Assembly (NCBI RefSeq): GCF_900184735.1
Contig: NZ_LT855392.1
Coordinates: 153,848 to 217,847, forward strand
Length of the DNA stretch: 64,000 nt
Direction of reading: 5' to 3'
Origin: Paucisalibacillus globulus
GTDB lineage: Bacteria; Bacillota; Bacilli; Bacillales; Amphibacillaceae
In this document: piece after piece, positions 1 to 9,148 of the stretch
Layout: each line of letters starts with the position of its first letter
How positions within the stretch are numbered: position 1 is the stretch's first letter
Program-made: the position numbers and the translations under genes
Notes under the pieces: generated by a model
What the model saw: only the letters and a program-made list of their open reading frames with translations
Told to the model about the DNA's origin: nothing
Database searches by the model: none

Positions 1-321
1 AGCCAGAAATCTAGTAATCATACCTTCAGCTAATATCTCGAATACAATGTCTGCTTGTGACAATCCAGTCTGCGGGCGAGCCTTCGTATGATTATTAACC
101 ATAACTCCTACCGCGCGATTGCTTACATCTTCATTTGTCTGAATACCTGTAAACGGATATATATTTGAATACTGTGGCTCTTCAGCCTCTTCATCTTGTT
201 CTGGTTCCGTTACTTCCTCAACTTCTTCTTCTGGGTCAGAATCTTTATCTGTTTTATCACTACATGCACCCAAAAGGAATAGCATACTTACTGCTACTAG
301 TAGCAAAATCCATTTTCTCAT
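1..321 (-). CDS. yerB: YerB-like DUF3048 lipoprotein, N-terminal part (runs off the window)
   Basis: Only the first 107 codons are in the window; the reading frame is open to base 1. The protein starts with a lipoprotein signal (MRKWILLLVAVSMLFLLGAC), with the lipobox LGAC followed by an acidic Glu/Asp-rich linker and then a segment containing VMVNNHTKARPQTGLSQAD. That segment is typical of the DUF3048 family (B. subtilis YerB), whose function is not known. It is expected to be anchored on the outer face of the membrane. It lies 57 bp downstream of yerA, the same neighbour as in B. subtilis, which supports the call. The C-terminal half cannot be judged. Confidence 0.85.
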   Translation of the reverse strand, partial: MRKWILLLVAVSMLFLLGACSDKTDKDSDPEEEVEEVTEPEQDEEAEEPQYSNIYPFTGIQTNEDVSNRAVGVMVNNHTKARPQTGLSQADIVFEILAEGMITRFLA

Positions 322-377
322 ATTCCCAACACCTTTAATCTAATAATTTGAGTCCTAAGTCCTACTACTATTATATG

Positions 378-2111
378 TTAACGCATGGTTGCTGGGAAGA
401 GCACTTCTCGTTTTTTAATATCCATGATTCCTTCTTGTGTAATTCGAATATATGGCAAGTGTGTTGATGACAAGAATAAAATACTATAGATTGGATCATT
501 AAATTGATAGCCAAATTCCATAAACTTTTTCTTTAGTTCCTGTTCTTTTTCAATCAATTCCTCCATATTGCCGGCAAACATTTTTCCTGCGAGCCTTAAT
601 GGAAGTTCAGCAATTATCTCACCTTCATGCACAAGAACTATTCCACCACCTAACTCCTTTAATCGCTTCCAAGCTAGGAGTATATCTTGTTTGTTTTTTC
701 CGATGAATACAAAATCACCTGTTTGTGAAAAAGAACTAACTAACCCACCAAGATTCTTAGTAAAGCCACGAATAGTCGTGTTTACACGCCATTCTCCCTG
801 TTTATCCAATAATAATAAAAATGCATCATCACGATTTTCTGGCAGTTTTTCCACTGTAATATCCGTTTGAATCGCATATGGCTTAATAATGACATCATTA
901 ACCATATCTAACCCAATCGGTGTAGAGAATTGCAAATCACTAATCTCCAATTCCCAATCAAATTCCAGTGGCTTGATATGATACTTTTCCCAGTCAATAT
1001 AAGTAGGAAGTTCTTGCTCAACACCATCTTTAACAATCCATTTCCCTTTCGCTAAGACACTTTCCGGATGTGGATTGTCCTTCCGTTGTAATATGTTAAT
1101 ATTGGCAATTCGACCAGGTGCTATACACCCTAATTGTTCTTCTAAATGGAAATGCTTTGCCACATTAAACGTTGCCATTCGATATGCGTCCTCTAAAGGT
1201 ACCCCTTTTTGAATTGCAATATCAATACATACATTCATTAATCCATTCTTATAAAATCCTGGTGTGCCACCATCTGTTGTCATGGTAAGCTGGTCAAAGT
1301 TAGTTAACCCTGCTTCAATAACTTCCTCTAATAGCTGTGGAAGATCTGGTCGAATGGAAGAATAACGTAGCCCAACTTGATAGCCAAGTCGTAATCTCTT
1401 TAATACATCTTCACCACTTATCGATTCATGATCAGCCGATATCCCTAGAAGTTTCAGTTTGGTGAGGGTATTTTCTGACGCACCAGGCAAATGTCCTTCA
1501 ATTGGCTTCCCTTTTCGCTTCGCCTCCTGAATCCAATAGAGTAATCGATCATCCCCATTTAGTAGACTCGGCCAGCCTGTTAATTCTCCACCTTGAATAA
1601 CACTCGGATGTGAAACCCAATCCATCATATCCTCTGTATTAAAAAGCCCTTCCTCATTATGAAGTGCCGTTTGCGGGTCAAATCGACTCCACCAAAACAT
1701 CGAGATTGGTAGTTTATTAAACTCATCAATAATAGAAAACGCTTTCTTTTTATCTAATAAAAAAAGCCACGATAAATTATCATTAACTAAAGTCGTTGTT
1801 CCAAATTTTGCGGCATGTGTCGCTAATATCTCTGGGTTATATAATTGAAATGGGTGTGCATGTGGCTCCATATAACCAGGCACAACATACTTCCCTTCAC
1901 AGTCTATTATTTCATTCGATTGTTCTGGAAGTTTTTCACCGACATAAACTATCCGCTCATTATAAATCCAAATATTTGCCGTTAACCATTGATTTACATA
2001 CATATTTAAATAGGTTGCATTCTTAAGTACAAGAGTTGGTGTCATTTCCCCCTCTACTACCTTCACATGCTTTCTCAGCTCATAATTTCTCCAATATCCA
2101 TTCTCTAACAT
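378..2111 (-). CDS. yerA: YerA, adenine deaminase-like amidohydrolase
   Basis: 577-residue protein of the adenine deaminase branch of the amidohydrolase superfamily. The metal-binding H-x-H is in VVPGYMEPHAHPFQLY, and TMTTDGGTPGFY carries the late metal-ligand Asp. The C-terminal domain is the usual adenine deaminase cap. The enzyme would convert adenine to hypoxanthine, but B. subtilis YerA is only a putative deaminase, so the substrate is uncertain. The start was set at 2111 because GGAGAG sits 7 nt upstream; an in-frame ATG at 2159 has no ribosome binding site. It follows purD as in B. subtilis, but the purD terminator and a tandem array separate them, so it is probably a separate unit with yerB. 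Confidence 0.85.
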   Translation of the reverse strand: MLENGYWRNYELRKHVKVVEGEMTPTLVLKNATYLNMYVNQWLTANIWIYNERIVYVGEKLPEQSNEIIDCEGKYVVPGYMEPHAHPFQLYNPEILATHAAKFGTTTLVNDNLSWLFLLDKKKAFSIIDEFNKLPISMFWWSRFDPQTALHNEEGLFNTEDMMDWVSHPSVIQGGELTGWPSLLNGDDRLLYWIQEAKRKGKPIEGHLPGASENTLTKLKLLGISADHESISGEDVLKRLRLGYQVGLRYSSIRPDLPQLLEEVIEAGLTNFDQLTMTTDGGTPGFYKNGLMNVCIDIAIQKGVPLEDAYRMATFNVAKHFHLEEQLGCIAPGRIANINILQRKDNPHPESVLAKGKWIVKDGVEQELPTYIDWEKYHIKPLEFDWELEISDLQFSTPIGLDMVNDVIIKPYAIQTDITVEKLPENRDDAFLLLLDKQGEWRVNTTIRGFTKNLGGLVSSFSQTGDFVFIGKNKQDILLAWKRLKELGGGIVLVHEGEIIAELPLRLAGKMFAGNMEELIEKEQELKKKFMEFGYQFNDPIYSILFLSSTHLPYIRITQEGIMDIKKREVLFPATMR

Positions 2112-2260
2112 AGGGCAACTCTCCAAATTTGTTCTTTTTATAATTGTAACACAATTCACGCTTTATTACTGTAAAGTTTTTGTTAACTAGAGTGAAAAAT
2201 TTGTGACAATGTCTATTTAGATTCAGCTTTGGAATGATGAATGAGAGTGCTCTATGATTC

Positions 2261-2790
2261 ATTTTGAATTTGATTTGTGGATGATAAGAAGAATGGGAGT
2301 CTTCTATTCTTCATTTCGAGCTTAATTTATGGTTGAAAAGAAAAATGAGCGTCTTCTATACTTTATTTTGAGCTTGATTTATGGTTGAAAAGAAGAATGA
2401 GAGACTTCTATACTTCATTTCGAGCTTATTTTGTGGTTGAAAAGAAAAATGAGCGTCTTTTATACATCATTTTGAGCTTGAATTATGGTTGAAAAGAAGA
2501 ATGAGAGACTTCTATACTTCATTTCGAGCTTATTTGTGGTTGAAAAGAAGAATGAGAGACTTCTATTCTTCATTTCGAGCTTAATTTATGGTTGAAAAGA
2601 AAAATGAGAGGCTTCTATACTTCATTTTGAGCTTGATTTATGGTTGAAAAGAAGAATGAGAGACTTCTATACTTCATTTCGAGCTTATTTTGTGGTTGAA
2701 AAGAAAAATGAGCGTCTTCTATACTTCATTTCGAACTCAGTTTTTGATTGAAAAGAAAAATGAGAGTCCTCTATACTTCATTTCGATATC
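2261..2790. repeat. 52-bp tandem repeat array, about ten units
   Basis: Units of 52 bp begin at 2261, 2313, 2365, 2417, 2469, 2521 (51 bp), 2572, 2624, 2676 and 2728, with a partial unit at 2780. Each opens with ATTTCGAGCTT or ATTTTGAGCTT, has a conserved ATGGTTGAAAAGAA core, and ends in CTTCTATACTTC. Variants alternate (GAATGAGAGAC and AAATGAGCGTC), which suggests growth by pairs of units. No long reading frame runs through it, and there are no unique spacers. The array fills the gap between yerA and the pur operon terminator; nothing else is visible in that gap. Confidence 0.9.
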
Positions 2791-2832
2791 AAAGAAAGGT
2801 TGGATTGAGGAATAGGATCAGATATACAAAGT

Positions 2833-2857
2833 AAAAAAAACGCTCTTACCCAAGAGC
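2833..2857 (-). terminator. Rho-independent terminator of the pur operon
   Basis: On the minus strand a 7-bp stem CGCTCTT/AAGAGCG with a GGGT loop is followed by eight T residues. The hairpin overlaps the last codons of purD, so it ends the purE-purD transcript. Confidence 0.92.
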
Positions 2858-4105
2858 GCCTTCCTTAATTTTACCAATATCAGTTCTGTAGAAAAACCCG
2901 TCTAGCATTTCATTTGGCGGGAGACTTTCATACACTACTCTGCCAGTTGCCTCTAAAGAACTACCCTTTGCCCCAACCAAAAGTACACGGCCACCATCAG
3001 AGACATAGCCAATTTCCGTATTTTTAACACCTGCATAAATTACAAATGAATCACCAGTTATGTTGGGTAATACTACCCCTTTTTGGTAGTCCGCGGGATA
3101 GCCAACCGATGCCATTACTACACCGATACAGAAATCATCTTCCCATTCTAACTTAGGATCTTCGCCATCAAGCACATCTAACATTACTTGTAATAGATCA
3201 TTTTTTAATAGTGGTAATACTACTTGGGTTTCGGGGTCCCCAAATCTAGCATTAAATTCAATTACCTTTGGCCCTTCCTCGGTCATGATTAAACCTGCAT
3301 ATAAAATACCTGTGAATGAACGATTTTCTGCAACCATACCACTCGCAGCTTTTTGCAATATTTCACTAGTAGCAAAATCTACTGTTTCTGCGGCAATATC
3401 TGGAACAGGTGCATAAGCACCCATTCCACCCGTATTCGGTCCCTCATCATAGTCAAATGCTCGCTTATGATCTCTTGCCGGAATCATCGGATAGACCTTC
3501 TCACCATTTACAAAAGCCATTAAGGAGAACTCTTTACCGACTAGGAAATCCTCTACCACAACAGTCGCGCCTGCTTCTGAGAAAGATTTAGAAACTAACA
3601 TATCATCAATCGCTTCATATGCCATTTCCTTCGTTTCAGCAACCACAACACCTTTTCCAGCAGCCAGTCCATCCGCTTTGATTACAATTGGTACACCTTT
3701 TTTGTCCACATAATGTTTCGCCATAACCGGATCCGAAAACGATTCATAGCCTGCTGTCGAAATCTGATACTTTTCCATAAATTCTTTGGCAAAGCTTTTA
3801 CTCCCTTCGATTAATGCCGCTTCCTTACTAGGTGCAAATACTCGAAGTCCTTCCGCTATAAAATCATTTGCAATTCCTTCCATAAGAGGATTTTCTGGTC
3901 CTATAATAGTAAGTTCAATTTGATTTGACTTTGCAAACTCTATTAGACTATTACTATCTGTTTCCTCGATAGGTACCACAGTCGCTAGACTTTCCATCCC
4001 TACATTTCCAGGTGCTACATATAACTCACCAACCGTTGTACTCTCTGAAAGTTTCATTATAATACTATGTTCACGACCACCGCGTCCAACTACCAGTACG
4101 TTCAT
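2846..4105 (-). CDS. purD: PurD, phosphoribosylamine-glycine ligase (GAR synthetase)
   Basis: 419-residue ATP-grasp enzyme for the second step of IMP synthesis: 5-phosphoribosylamine + glycine + ATP to glycinamide ribonucleotide. The N terminus MNVLVVGRGGREHSI is the family signature, and the ATP-grasp core includes VIKADGLAAGKGVVV and the metal-site segment EFNARFGDPETQ. The second of two adjacent ATGs (4105) was chosen because AAGGGGG lies 6 nt upstream and the protein then matches the usual N terminus. It is the last gene of the operon, starting about 15 bp after the purH stop. The operon terminator overlaps its 3' end. Confidence 0.97.
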   Translation of the reverse strand: MNVLVVGRGGREHSIIMKLSESTTVGELYVAPGNVGMESLATVVPIEETDSNSLIEFAKSNQIELTIIGPENPLMEGIANDFIAEGLRVFAPSKEAALIEGSKSFAKEFMEKYQISTAGYESFSDPVMAKHYVDKKGVPIVIKADGLAAGKGVVVAETKEMAYEAIDDMLVSKSFSEAGATVVVEDFLVGKEFSLMAFVNGEKVYPMIPARDHKRAFDYDEGPNTGGMGAYAPVPDIAAETVDFATSEILQKAASGMVAENRSFTGILYAGLIMTEEGPKVIEFNARFGDPETQVVLPLLKNDLLQVMLDVLDGEDPKLEWEDDFCIGVVMASVGYPADYQKGVVLPNITGDSFVIYAGVKNTEIGYVSDGGRVLLVGAKGSSLEATGRVVYESLPPNEMLDGFFYRTDIGKIKEGALG

Positions 4106-4119
4106 CATTGGCCCCCTTA

Positions 4120-5652
4120 TCAATGTTTGAAATGGCGCATTCCTGAGAACACCATCGCAATCCCATGTTGATTACATACATCAATTGAATCCTGATCTCG
4201 TTTCGAACCACCAGGTTGTATGATGGCTGTTACCCCGGCCTTGATTGCCTCTTCCACAGTATCTGGCATTGGGAAAAATGCATCGGATGCCATAACAGAT
4301 CCAATCGCTTTTTCACCAGCTTGCTCTATTGCTATTCTAGCTGCACCAACACGATTCATTTGTCCTGCACCAACACCGATTGTTTGCTTATCCTTGGCTA
4401 AAACGATTGCATTAGATTTCACATGTTTGACTGCCTTCCATGCAAATAATAGATTTTCAATCTCTTCTTTGGAAGGGGTCCTTTCTGTGGCCACTTCAAG
4501 ATTACTATCCTCTATAACGCCATTGTCCCTACTCTGTATAAGAACACCGCCATCAATCGTTGTTAACTTATGAGTTGTCGAATCTTTCTTTGACATCTCC
4601 ATTCGTAATAGGCGAATATTTTTCTTTCTTGAAAGGATCTCAAATGCTTTTTCCGAGAAACTAGGTGCAATAATGATTTCAAGAAAGATTTCACTAAGTT
4701 GTTCAGCAGTTTGTGAATCAATTACACGATTCAAGGCAATAATCCCACCAAAGATTGAAACCGGATCCGCTTCAAAGGCTACACGGAATGCATCTGCAAT
4801 TGACTCACCCATACCAATACCACAAGGATTCATATGCTTCACCGCAACCGCTGTTGGCTCGTCATACTCTGCTAATATCTCAATTGCAGCATTTGCATCT
4901 TGAATATTATTGTAAGAAAGCTCTTTACCATGTAATTGTTTCGCCGTAGCAAGACTCAACCCATTTTGAATTGGATTTTTGTAAAATGCAGCCTCTTGAT
5001 GAGGGTTTTCCCCATATCGTAGAGATTGAACTTTTTCATATGTAGCCGTATAGGTTTCTGGAAATTTTTCTCCTGTTTGGGTAAGAAAATAGTTTGCAAT
5101 CATGGCATCATAATTGGCGGTATGGCGAAATACCTTTGCAGCAAGTCTTTGATGTAATTCTAGATTTATAGAATTATTTCTTAATCCCTCAAGAATCGAA
5201 TTGTAATCTTTAGGGTCAACTACAACCATAACATCCACAAAATTCTTCGCAGCAGAACGCAGCATAGTTGGACCACCAATATCTATGTTTTCAATAATGT
5301 CTTCCTTAGATACCCCATTTCGTTCAAGCGTTTGTTTGAATGGGTAAAGGTTCACCACAACCATATCAATTGGATTAATTTGGTTTTCTTCTAATTGCTT
5401 AAGGTGGTCCGGATTTGAACGTTTTGCTAACAAGCCACCATGTACCATGGGATGTAGTGTTTTCACACGACCATCTAAAATTTCAGGGAATCCCGTAACT
5501 TGATCCACAGGAATTGCTGGTACACCAGCATCTTGAAGCACGCTTAACGTTCCACCTGTTGAGATAATCTCAAAGCCTAGATCTACTAAGCCACTAGCAA
5601 ATTCTACGATGTTTTGTTTATCAGAAACACTAATTAATGCACGCTTTTTCAT
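4120..5652 (-). CDS. purH: PurH, bifunctional AICAR transformylase/IMP cyclohydrolase
   Basis: 510 residues, full length. The N-terminal MGS-like IMP cyclohydrolase domain (about 1-200) opens with KKRALISVSDKQNIVEFA; the C-terminal AICAR transformylase domain carries the catalytic KHMNPCG motif. It performs the last two steps of IMP synthesis using 10-formyl-THF. The start has AAGGAG 7-8 nt upstream. Unlike in most Bacilli, where purN and purH are nearly contiguous, 474 bp filled with a 21-bp tandem array separate it from purN. A short frame read out of the array overlaps this ATG in an ATGA arrangement, so coupling is possible but unproven. Confidence 0.97.
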   Translation of the reverse strand: MKKRALISVSDKQNIVEFASGLVDLGFEIISTGGTLSVLQDAGVPAIPVDQVTGFPEILDGRVKTLHPMVHGGLLAKRSNPDHLKQLEENQINPIDMVVVNLYPFKQTLERNGVSKEDIIENIDIGGPTMLRSAAKNFVDVMVVVDPKDYNSILEGLRNNSINLELHQRLAAKVFRHTANYDAMIANYFLTQTGEKFPETYTATYEKVQSLRYGENPHQEAAFYKNPIQNGLSLATAKQLHGKELSYNNIQDANAAIEILAEYDEPTAVAVKHMNPCGIGMGESIADAFRVAFEADPVSIFGGIIALNRVIDSQTAEQLSEIFLEIIIAPSFSEKAFEILSRKKNIRLLRMEMSKKDSTTHKLTTIDGGVLIQSRDNGVIEDSNLEVATERTPSKEEIENLLFAWKAVKHVKSNAIVLAKDKQTIGVGAGQMNRVGAARIAIEQAGEKAIGSVMASDAFFPMPDTVEEAIKAGVTAIIQPGGSKRDQDSIDVCNQHGIAMVFSGMRHFKH

Positions 5653-5746
5653 ATTTTCACTCCTTGGTTTCGCTTTTCTATGGTTGGTTGGGTTAATTGT
5701 TTAGTAGGTTTAATTAACTTGGATTTGGTTTGAAGGTCTCTTGTTT

Positions 5747-6103
5747 TGGGTGCATGGTATGATTTGCCGGGCTCATACTCTAATTCATTGTGACCATGCT
5801 CCGCAGAGTTGGGTACAAGATTCTCATTCTTGGGTGCATGGTTTACATTATCAGGCTCATACTCCAAATCATCGGGAGCATAGTTCTCATTCTCGGGCAC
5901 ATGATCCACTCAGTTAGGCACAAGATTCTCATTCTTGGGTTCATGGTTTACATTATCAGGCTCATACTCCAAACAATCGGGAGCATAGTTCTCATTCTCG
6001 GGCACATGCTCCACTCAGTTAGGTACAAGGTTCTCATTCTTGGGTACATGGTTTACATTATCAGGTGCATACTCCTCCCCACCAGGCTCATGCCCCTCTC
6101 ATG
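5747..6103. repeat. 21-bp tandem repeat array inside the pur operon, with 105-bp higher-order period
   Basis: Seventeen units of exactly 21 bp run from 5747. The plus-strand unit has the core [TC]GGG-NN-CATG or CATA and then variable sequence. Units starting at 5831, 5936 and 6041 begin near-identical 105-bp blocks (5 x 21), so the array grew partly by block duplication. Because 21 is divisible by 3, the minus strand reads as a Pro-initiated heptapeptide repeat, but TGA codons in some units (just above 5909, for example) interrupt it, so a protein product is unlikely. It lies within the polycistronic transcript between purN and purH. Confidence 0.92.
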
Positions 6104-6126
6104 CCTCTCAACCCTACAACAAATCA

Positions 6127-6711
6127 TTACTCCACCGGCCAAAGTCTCTTCATCCTAACCACCTGATTAATAACCTCTGGATACAACTCATGTTCGACTT
6201 TTTGAATACGGTATTTTAACGTTTCTTCCGTGTCTTCTGGTAAAACCTCAACCTGCTTCTGAGCAATGATTGGGCCTGTGTCCATCCCTTCATCAATATA
6301 GTGTACCGTTACTCCAGTAACCTCAACGCCCGCTCTATACGCCTGGCCTATTGCATCCTTTCCAGGAAATGCTGGAAGTAGTGAAGGATGGATATTCAAT
6401 ATTTTTCCTTGATAAGCATTTAACAGTGTAGGGCCGACTAAGCGCATAAATCCTGCTAGAAATATCCATTCAACCTCTGATTCCCTAACAACTTGAAGGA
6501 CTTCTGTTTCATATACATGTTTGTCTTTAAACGCTTTTGGGTTTAAAACAAACGTTTGTACACCAAAATCTGTTGCCTTCTCTATTACGCTAGCACCAGG
6601 GTTATCACAAACTAGTAAAACAATCTCACAAGCTAGTTCTTTACAGTTCATCATCGCTTCAAAATTGCTACCAGTTCCGGAGGCAAATACGGCTGCTTTT
6701 ACTTTATTCAT
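6127..6711 (-). CDS. purN: PurN, phosphoribosylglycinamide formyltransferase
   Basis: 194-residue folate-dependent GAR transformylase: GAR + 10-formyl-THF to FGAR. The N terminus [17 protein letters not shown] is the GAR-binding loop. The catalytic Asn-His region is [17 protein letters not shown], and the catalytic Asp is in [14 protein letters not shown]. Length is normal. The start overlaps the purM 3' end by 8 bp, with AAGGAG 12 nt upstream, a long spacing that suggests coupling to purM translation. Confidence 0.96.
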   Translation of the reverse strand: MNKVKAAVFASGTGSNFEAMMNCKELACEIVLLVCDNPGASVIEKATDFGVQTFVLNPKAFKDKHVYETEVLQVVRESEVEWIFLAGFMRLVGPTLLNAYQGKILNIHPSLLPAFPGKDAIGQAYRAGVEVTGVTVHYIDEGMDTGPIIAQKQVEVLPEDTEETLKYRIQKVEHELYPEVINQVVRMKRLWPVE

Positions 6712-7726
6712 ACCGAAAATGTACTCCTTTTTCTGTTACAACTTTCCCAATAACAACCGCATCTTCTCCTACTTCCGATAAGGAGGATATAGTCGAAACA
6801 ACGTCTTCTTCTGAAACGACAATTGCCATACCGATTCCCATATTGAAAATACCAAACATATCATCAAGAGAGAGGTCGCCCCTCGTTTGTAAAAACGGGA
6901 AAATCTCTGGGATATTCCAGCTACCTACCGAAATCTCTACACCTAGTTCTTCTGGTAACATTCTTGGAATATTTTCATAGAATCCGCCACCGGTTATATG
7001 TGAGATTCCTTTAACAGAAACCTTATCCATTAATTGATTTATAGGTCTCGAATAAATACGGGTTGGCTCTAGTAAACGCTCACCAAGAGACTTTGATAAC
7101 CCAGGATAAACTTCTTCAAATTCGAGTCCAGCAACAAGCTTCCGTACCAAAGAATAACCATTCGAATGAATGCCACTTGATGGCAGCCCAACTACGATAT
7201 CGCCAGCTTGAATAGATTCACCAGTTACTAACTTCGATTTCTCTGCAATTCCAACTATGAAACCAGCTAAATCGTATTCATTTTCCTCATACATACCAGG
7301 CATTTCTGCTGTTTCTCCGCCAATTAATGCTGCATTAGCTTGAGTGCATCCTTCAGCAACTCCCGAAACAATTTGTTCAATACGTGCTGGGTCATTTTTT
7401 CCGCAAGCAATATAATCAAGGAAAAATAGGGGTTGTGCTCCTTGGGCAACGATATCATTAACACACATGGCAACTAAGTCGATCCCTACCGAATCATGTT
7501 TATCCATCTCAAACGCTAGCTTAAGTTTGGTTCCTACTCCATCTGTACCAGACACTAGTACCGGCTCTTGATATGAAAGAGATGTTAATTCAAATAATCC
7601 AGCAAATGCACCTATTCCACCGAGTACTTCTGGTCTAGTTGTTTTGGCAATATGCTTTTTCATTCGTTCAACCGCTTCATAGCCAGCCTCTACATCGACC
7701 CCTGCCGCCTTATATATATTCGACAC
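6704..7726 (-). CDS. purM: PurM, phosphoribosylformylglycinamidine cyclo-ligase (AIR synthetase)
   Basis: 340 residues. It closes the imidazole ring: FGAM + ATP to AIR. The family motif [20 protein letters not shown] and the glycine-rich [11 protein letters not shown] segment are present. The GTG at 7726 was chosen: TAAGGAG, which includes the purF stop codon, lies 8 nt upstream, and the product [15 protein letters not shown] matches the usual PurM N terminus. An in-frame GTG at 7735 overlaps the ribosome binding site and is rejected. The purF stop inside the ribosome binding site implies translational coupling. Confidence 0.96.
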   Translation of the reverse strand: MSNIYKAAGVDVEAGYEAVERMKKHIAKTTRPEVLGGIGAFAGLFELTSLSYQEPVLVSGTDGVGTKLKLAFEMDKHDSVGIDLVAMCVNDIVAQGAQPLFFLDYIACGKNDPARIEQIVSGVAEGCTQANAALIGGETAEMPGMYEENEYDLAGFIVGIAEKSKLVTGESIQAGDIVVGLPSSGIHSNGYSLVRKLVAGLEFEEVYPGLSKSLGERLLEPTRIYSRPINQLMDKVSVKGISHITGGGFYENIPRMLPEELGVEISVGSWNIPEIFPFLQTRGDLSLDDMFGIFNMGIGMAIVVSEEDVVSTISSLSEVGEDAVVIGKVVTEKGVHFRYE

Positions 7727-7738
7727 TTTGCACACTCC

Positions 7739-9148
7739 TTAGCATTTTGTATAGGTAACTTCTAATTGCCCTTGTTCTGTAACGGGATAAATTCCTGTCA
7801 TACATGCCATACAAACACCTTGATCAATCGTGTCATCTGAAACAATGGCTGTTTCTAATCCTTCGCTTGATAAATATGCCAAGCTATCCGCACCAATCAG
7901 TTCACAAATCTCATCTAATGAATAATTTGCAGCAATCAATTCTTCTTTGGTAGACATGTCGATTCCGTAATAACACGGATTAGTGATGGCTGGTGAGGCA
8001 ATTCTTACATGTACCTCCTTGGCACCTGCTTCTTTTAACATACGAACGATTCTCCTACATGTTGTCCCACGAACAATAGAATCGTCGATCATGATTACTC
8101 GTTTTCCTTCTACAATCCCACGTACAGGTGATAACTTCATCTTTACTCCTTGTTCACGAAGTTCTTGGGACGGTTGAATAAACGTTCTTCCAATATAGCG
8201 ATTCTTAATTAACCCTATCTCATAGGGAATTCCACTTTGTTCCGCATAACCAATTGCAGCAGATATACTTGAATCCGGAACACCTGTTACCACATCCGCT
8301 TCTACCGGTGCTTCTTTAGCAAGTTCTATTCCCATTCGCTTTCTTGATGCGTGAACATTTACATGGTTCAAGTTACTATCAGGACGGGAAAAATACACAT
8401 ACTCCATTGCACATAATGCACGTTTTTCCTGCATAGCAAAACGAGTAGATTCTATTCCAGAATCTGTAATGGTAATTAGCTCACCAGGTAGAACTTCCCG
8501 TTCGAATTTAGCTCCGATAATATCAAAGGCTGAAGTCTCGGAAGCTACAACATACGATTCTCCTAGTCTACCAATTGACAGCGGTCTTAATCCCCTCGGG
8601 TCAAGTGCGATGTGCATGCTATTTTCCATTAACAACACAAAAGCATATGCACCTATTAATTTACTTAGAGCATCCTTTAAGCCTGAAATCACATCCATTT
8701 TTCCATTTCTTTTTAATAAATGTGCGAGGACTTCGGTATCTGAGGACGTCTGCAATATACTACCAGCCGCTTCGAGTTCACCACGTAATTCATAAGCATT
8801 CATGATATTACCGTTATGAGCTAACGCCATACCACCTGTTTGAGAGCGAAATAATAATGGTTGCACATTGTCGATTGTTCTCTCACCTTGTGTAGCATAT
8901 CGGACATGCCCTATTGCCGCATGCCCACTGAGCTTCTGAAAATCAAACCGTTTAAAAACATCATTTACAAGTCCCTGCCCTTTATGCAGCTTTAGTTCAT
9001 GACCATCAGATGTTACGACACCAGCACCTTCTTGACCACGATGTTGTAGGGCATGTAGGCCATAATATGTCAGCTCTGCTGCTTTCTCATGACCCCAAAT
9101 TCCAAAGACACCACACTCTTCATTCAAGCCTCTTATTTCAGCAAGCAT
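7739..9148 (-). CDS. purF: PurF, amidophosphoribosyltransferase (propeptide and 4Fe-4S type)
   Basis: 469 residues. It commits PRPP to purine synthesis: PRPP + glutamine to phosphoribosylamine. An 11-residue propeptide [11 protein letters not shown] precedes Cys12, which becomes the N-terminal nucleophile ([12 protein letters not shown]) as in B. subtilis PurF. The four 4Fe-4S cysteines are recognisable in [20 protein letters not shown] and GVCMACMTG. The PRPP motif is [13 protein letters not shown]. The start at 9148 has AAAGGGG 7 nt upstream. The first 16 bp overlap the end of purL. The cluster fits an oxygen-labile enzyme with nucleotide feedback, known for the family. Confidence 0.97.
   Translation of the reverse strand: MLAEIRGLNEECGVFGIWGHEKAAELTYYGLHALQHRGQEGAGVVTSDGHELKLHKGQGLVNDVFKRFDFQKLSGHAAIGHVRYATQGERTIDNVQPLLFRSQTGGMALAHNGNIMNAYELRGELEAAGSILQTSSDTEVLAHLLKRNGKMDVISGLKDALSKLIGAYAFVLLMENSMHIALDPRGLRPLSIGRLGESYVVASETSAFDIIGAKFEREVLPGELITITDSGIESTRFAMQEKRALCAMEYVYFSRPDSNLNHVNVHASRKRMGIELAKEAPVEADVVTGVPDSSISAAIGYAEQSGIPYEIGLIKNRYIGRTFIQPSQELREQGVKMKLSPVRGIVEGKRVIMIDDSIVRGTTCRRIVRMLKEAGAKEVHVRIASPAITNPCYYGIDMSTKEELIAANYSLDEICELIGADSLAYLSSEGLETAIVSDDTIDQGVCMACMTGIYPVTEQGQLEVTYTKC

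Noticed and set aside
2080..2262. 60-codon minus-strand frame upstream of yerA
   Set aside because: It overlaps the yerA start in another frame, has no ribosome binding site, and shows no family resemblance.
2261..2790. CRISPR array
   Set aside because: The 52-bp units are contiguous and near-identical with no unique spacers, and no cas gene is in the window. The same holds for the 51-bp and 21-bp arrays.
5649..5909. 86-codon minus-strand frame through the 21-bp array, ending ATGA with purH
   Set aside because: It starts at a GTG inside the array directly after an in-frame TGA, has no ribosome binding site, and consists only of the repeated heptapeptide. It is better explained as a repeat whose period is a multiple of 3.
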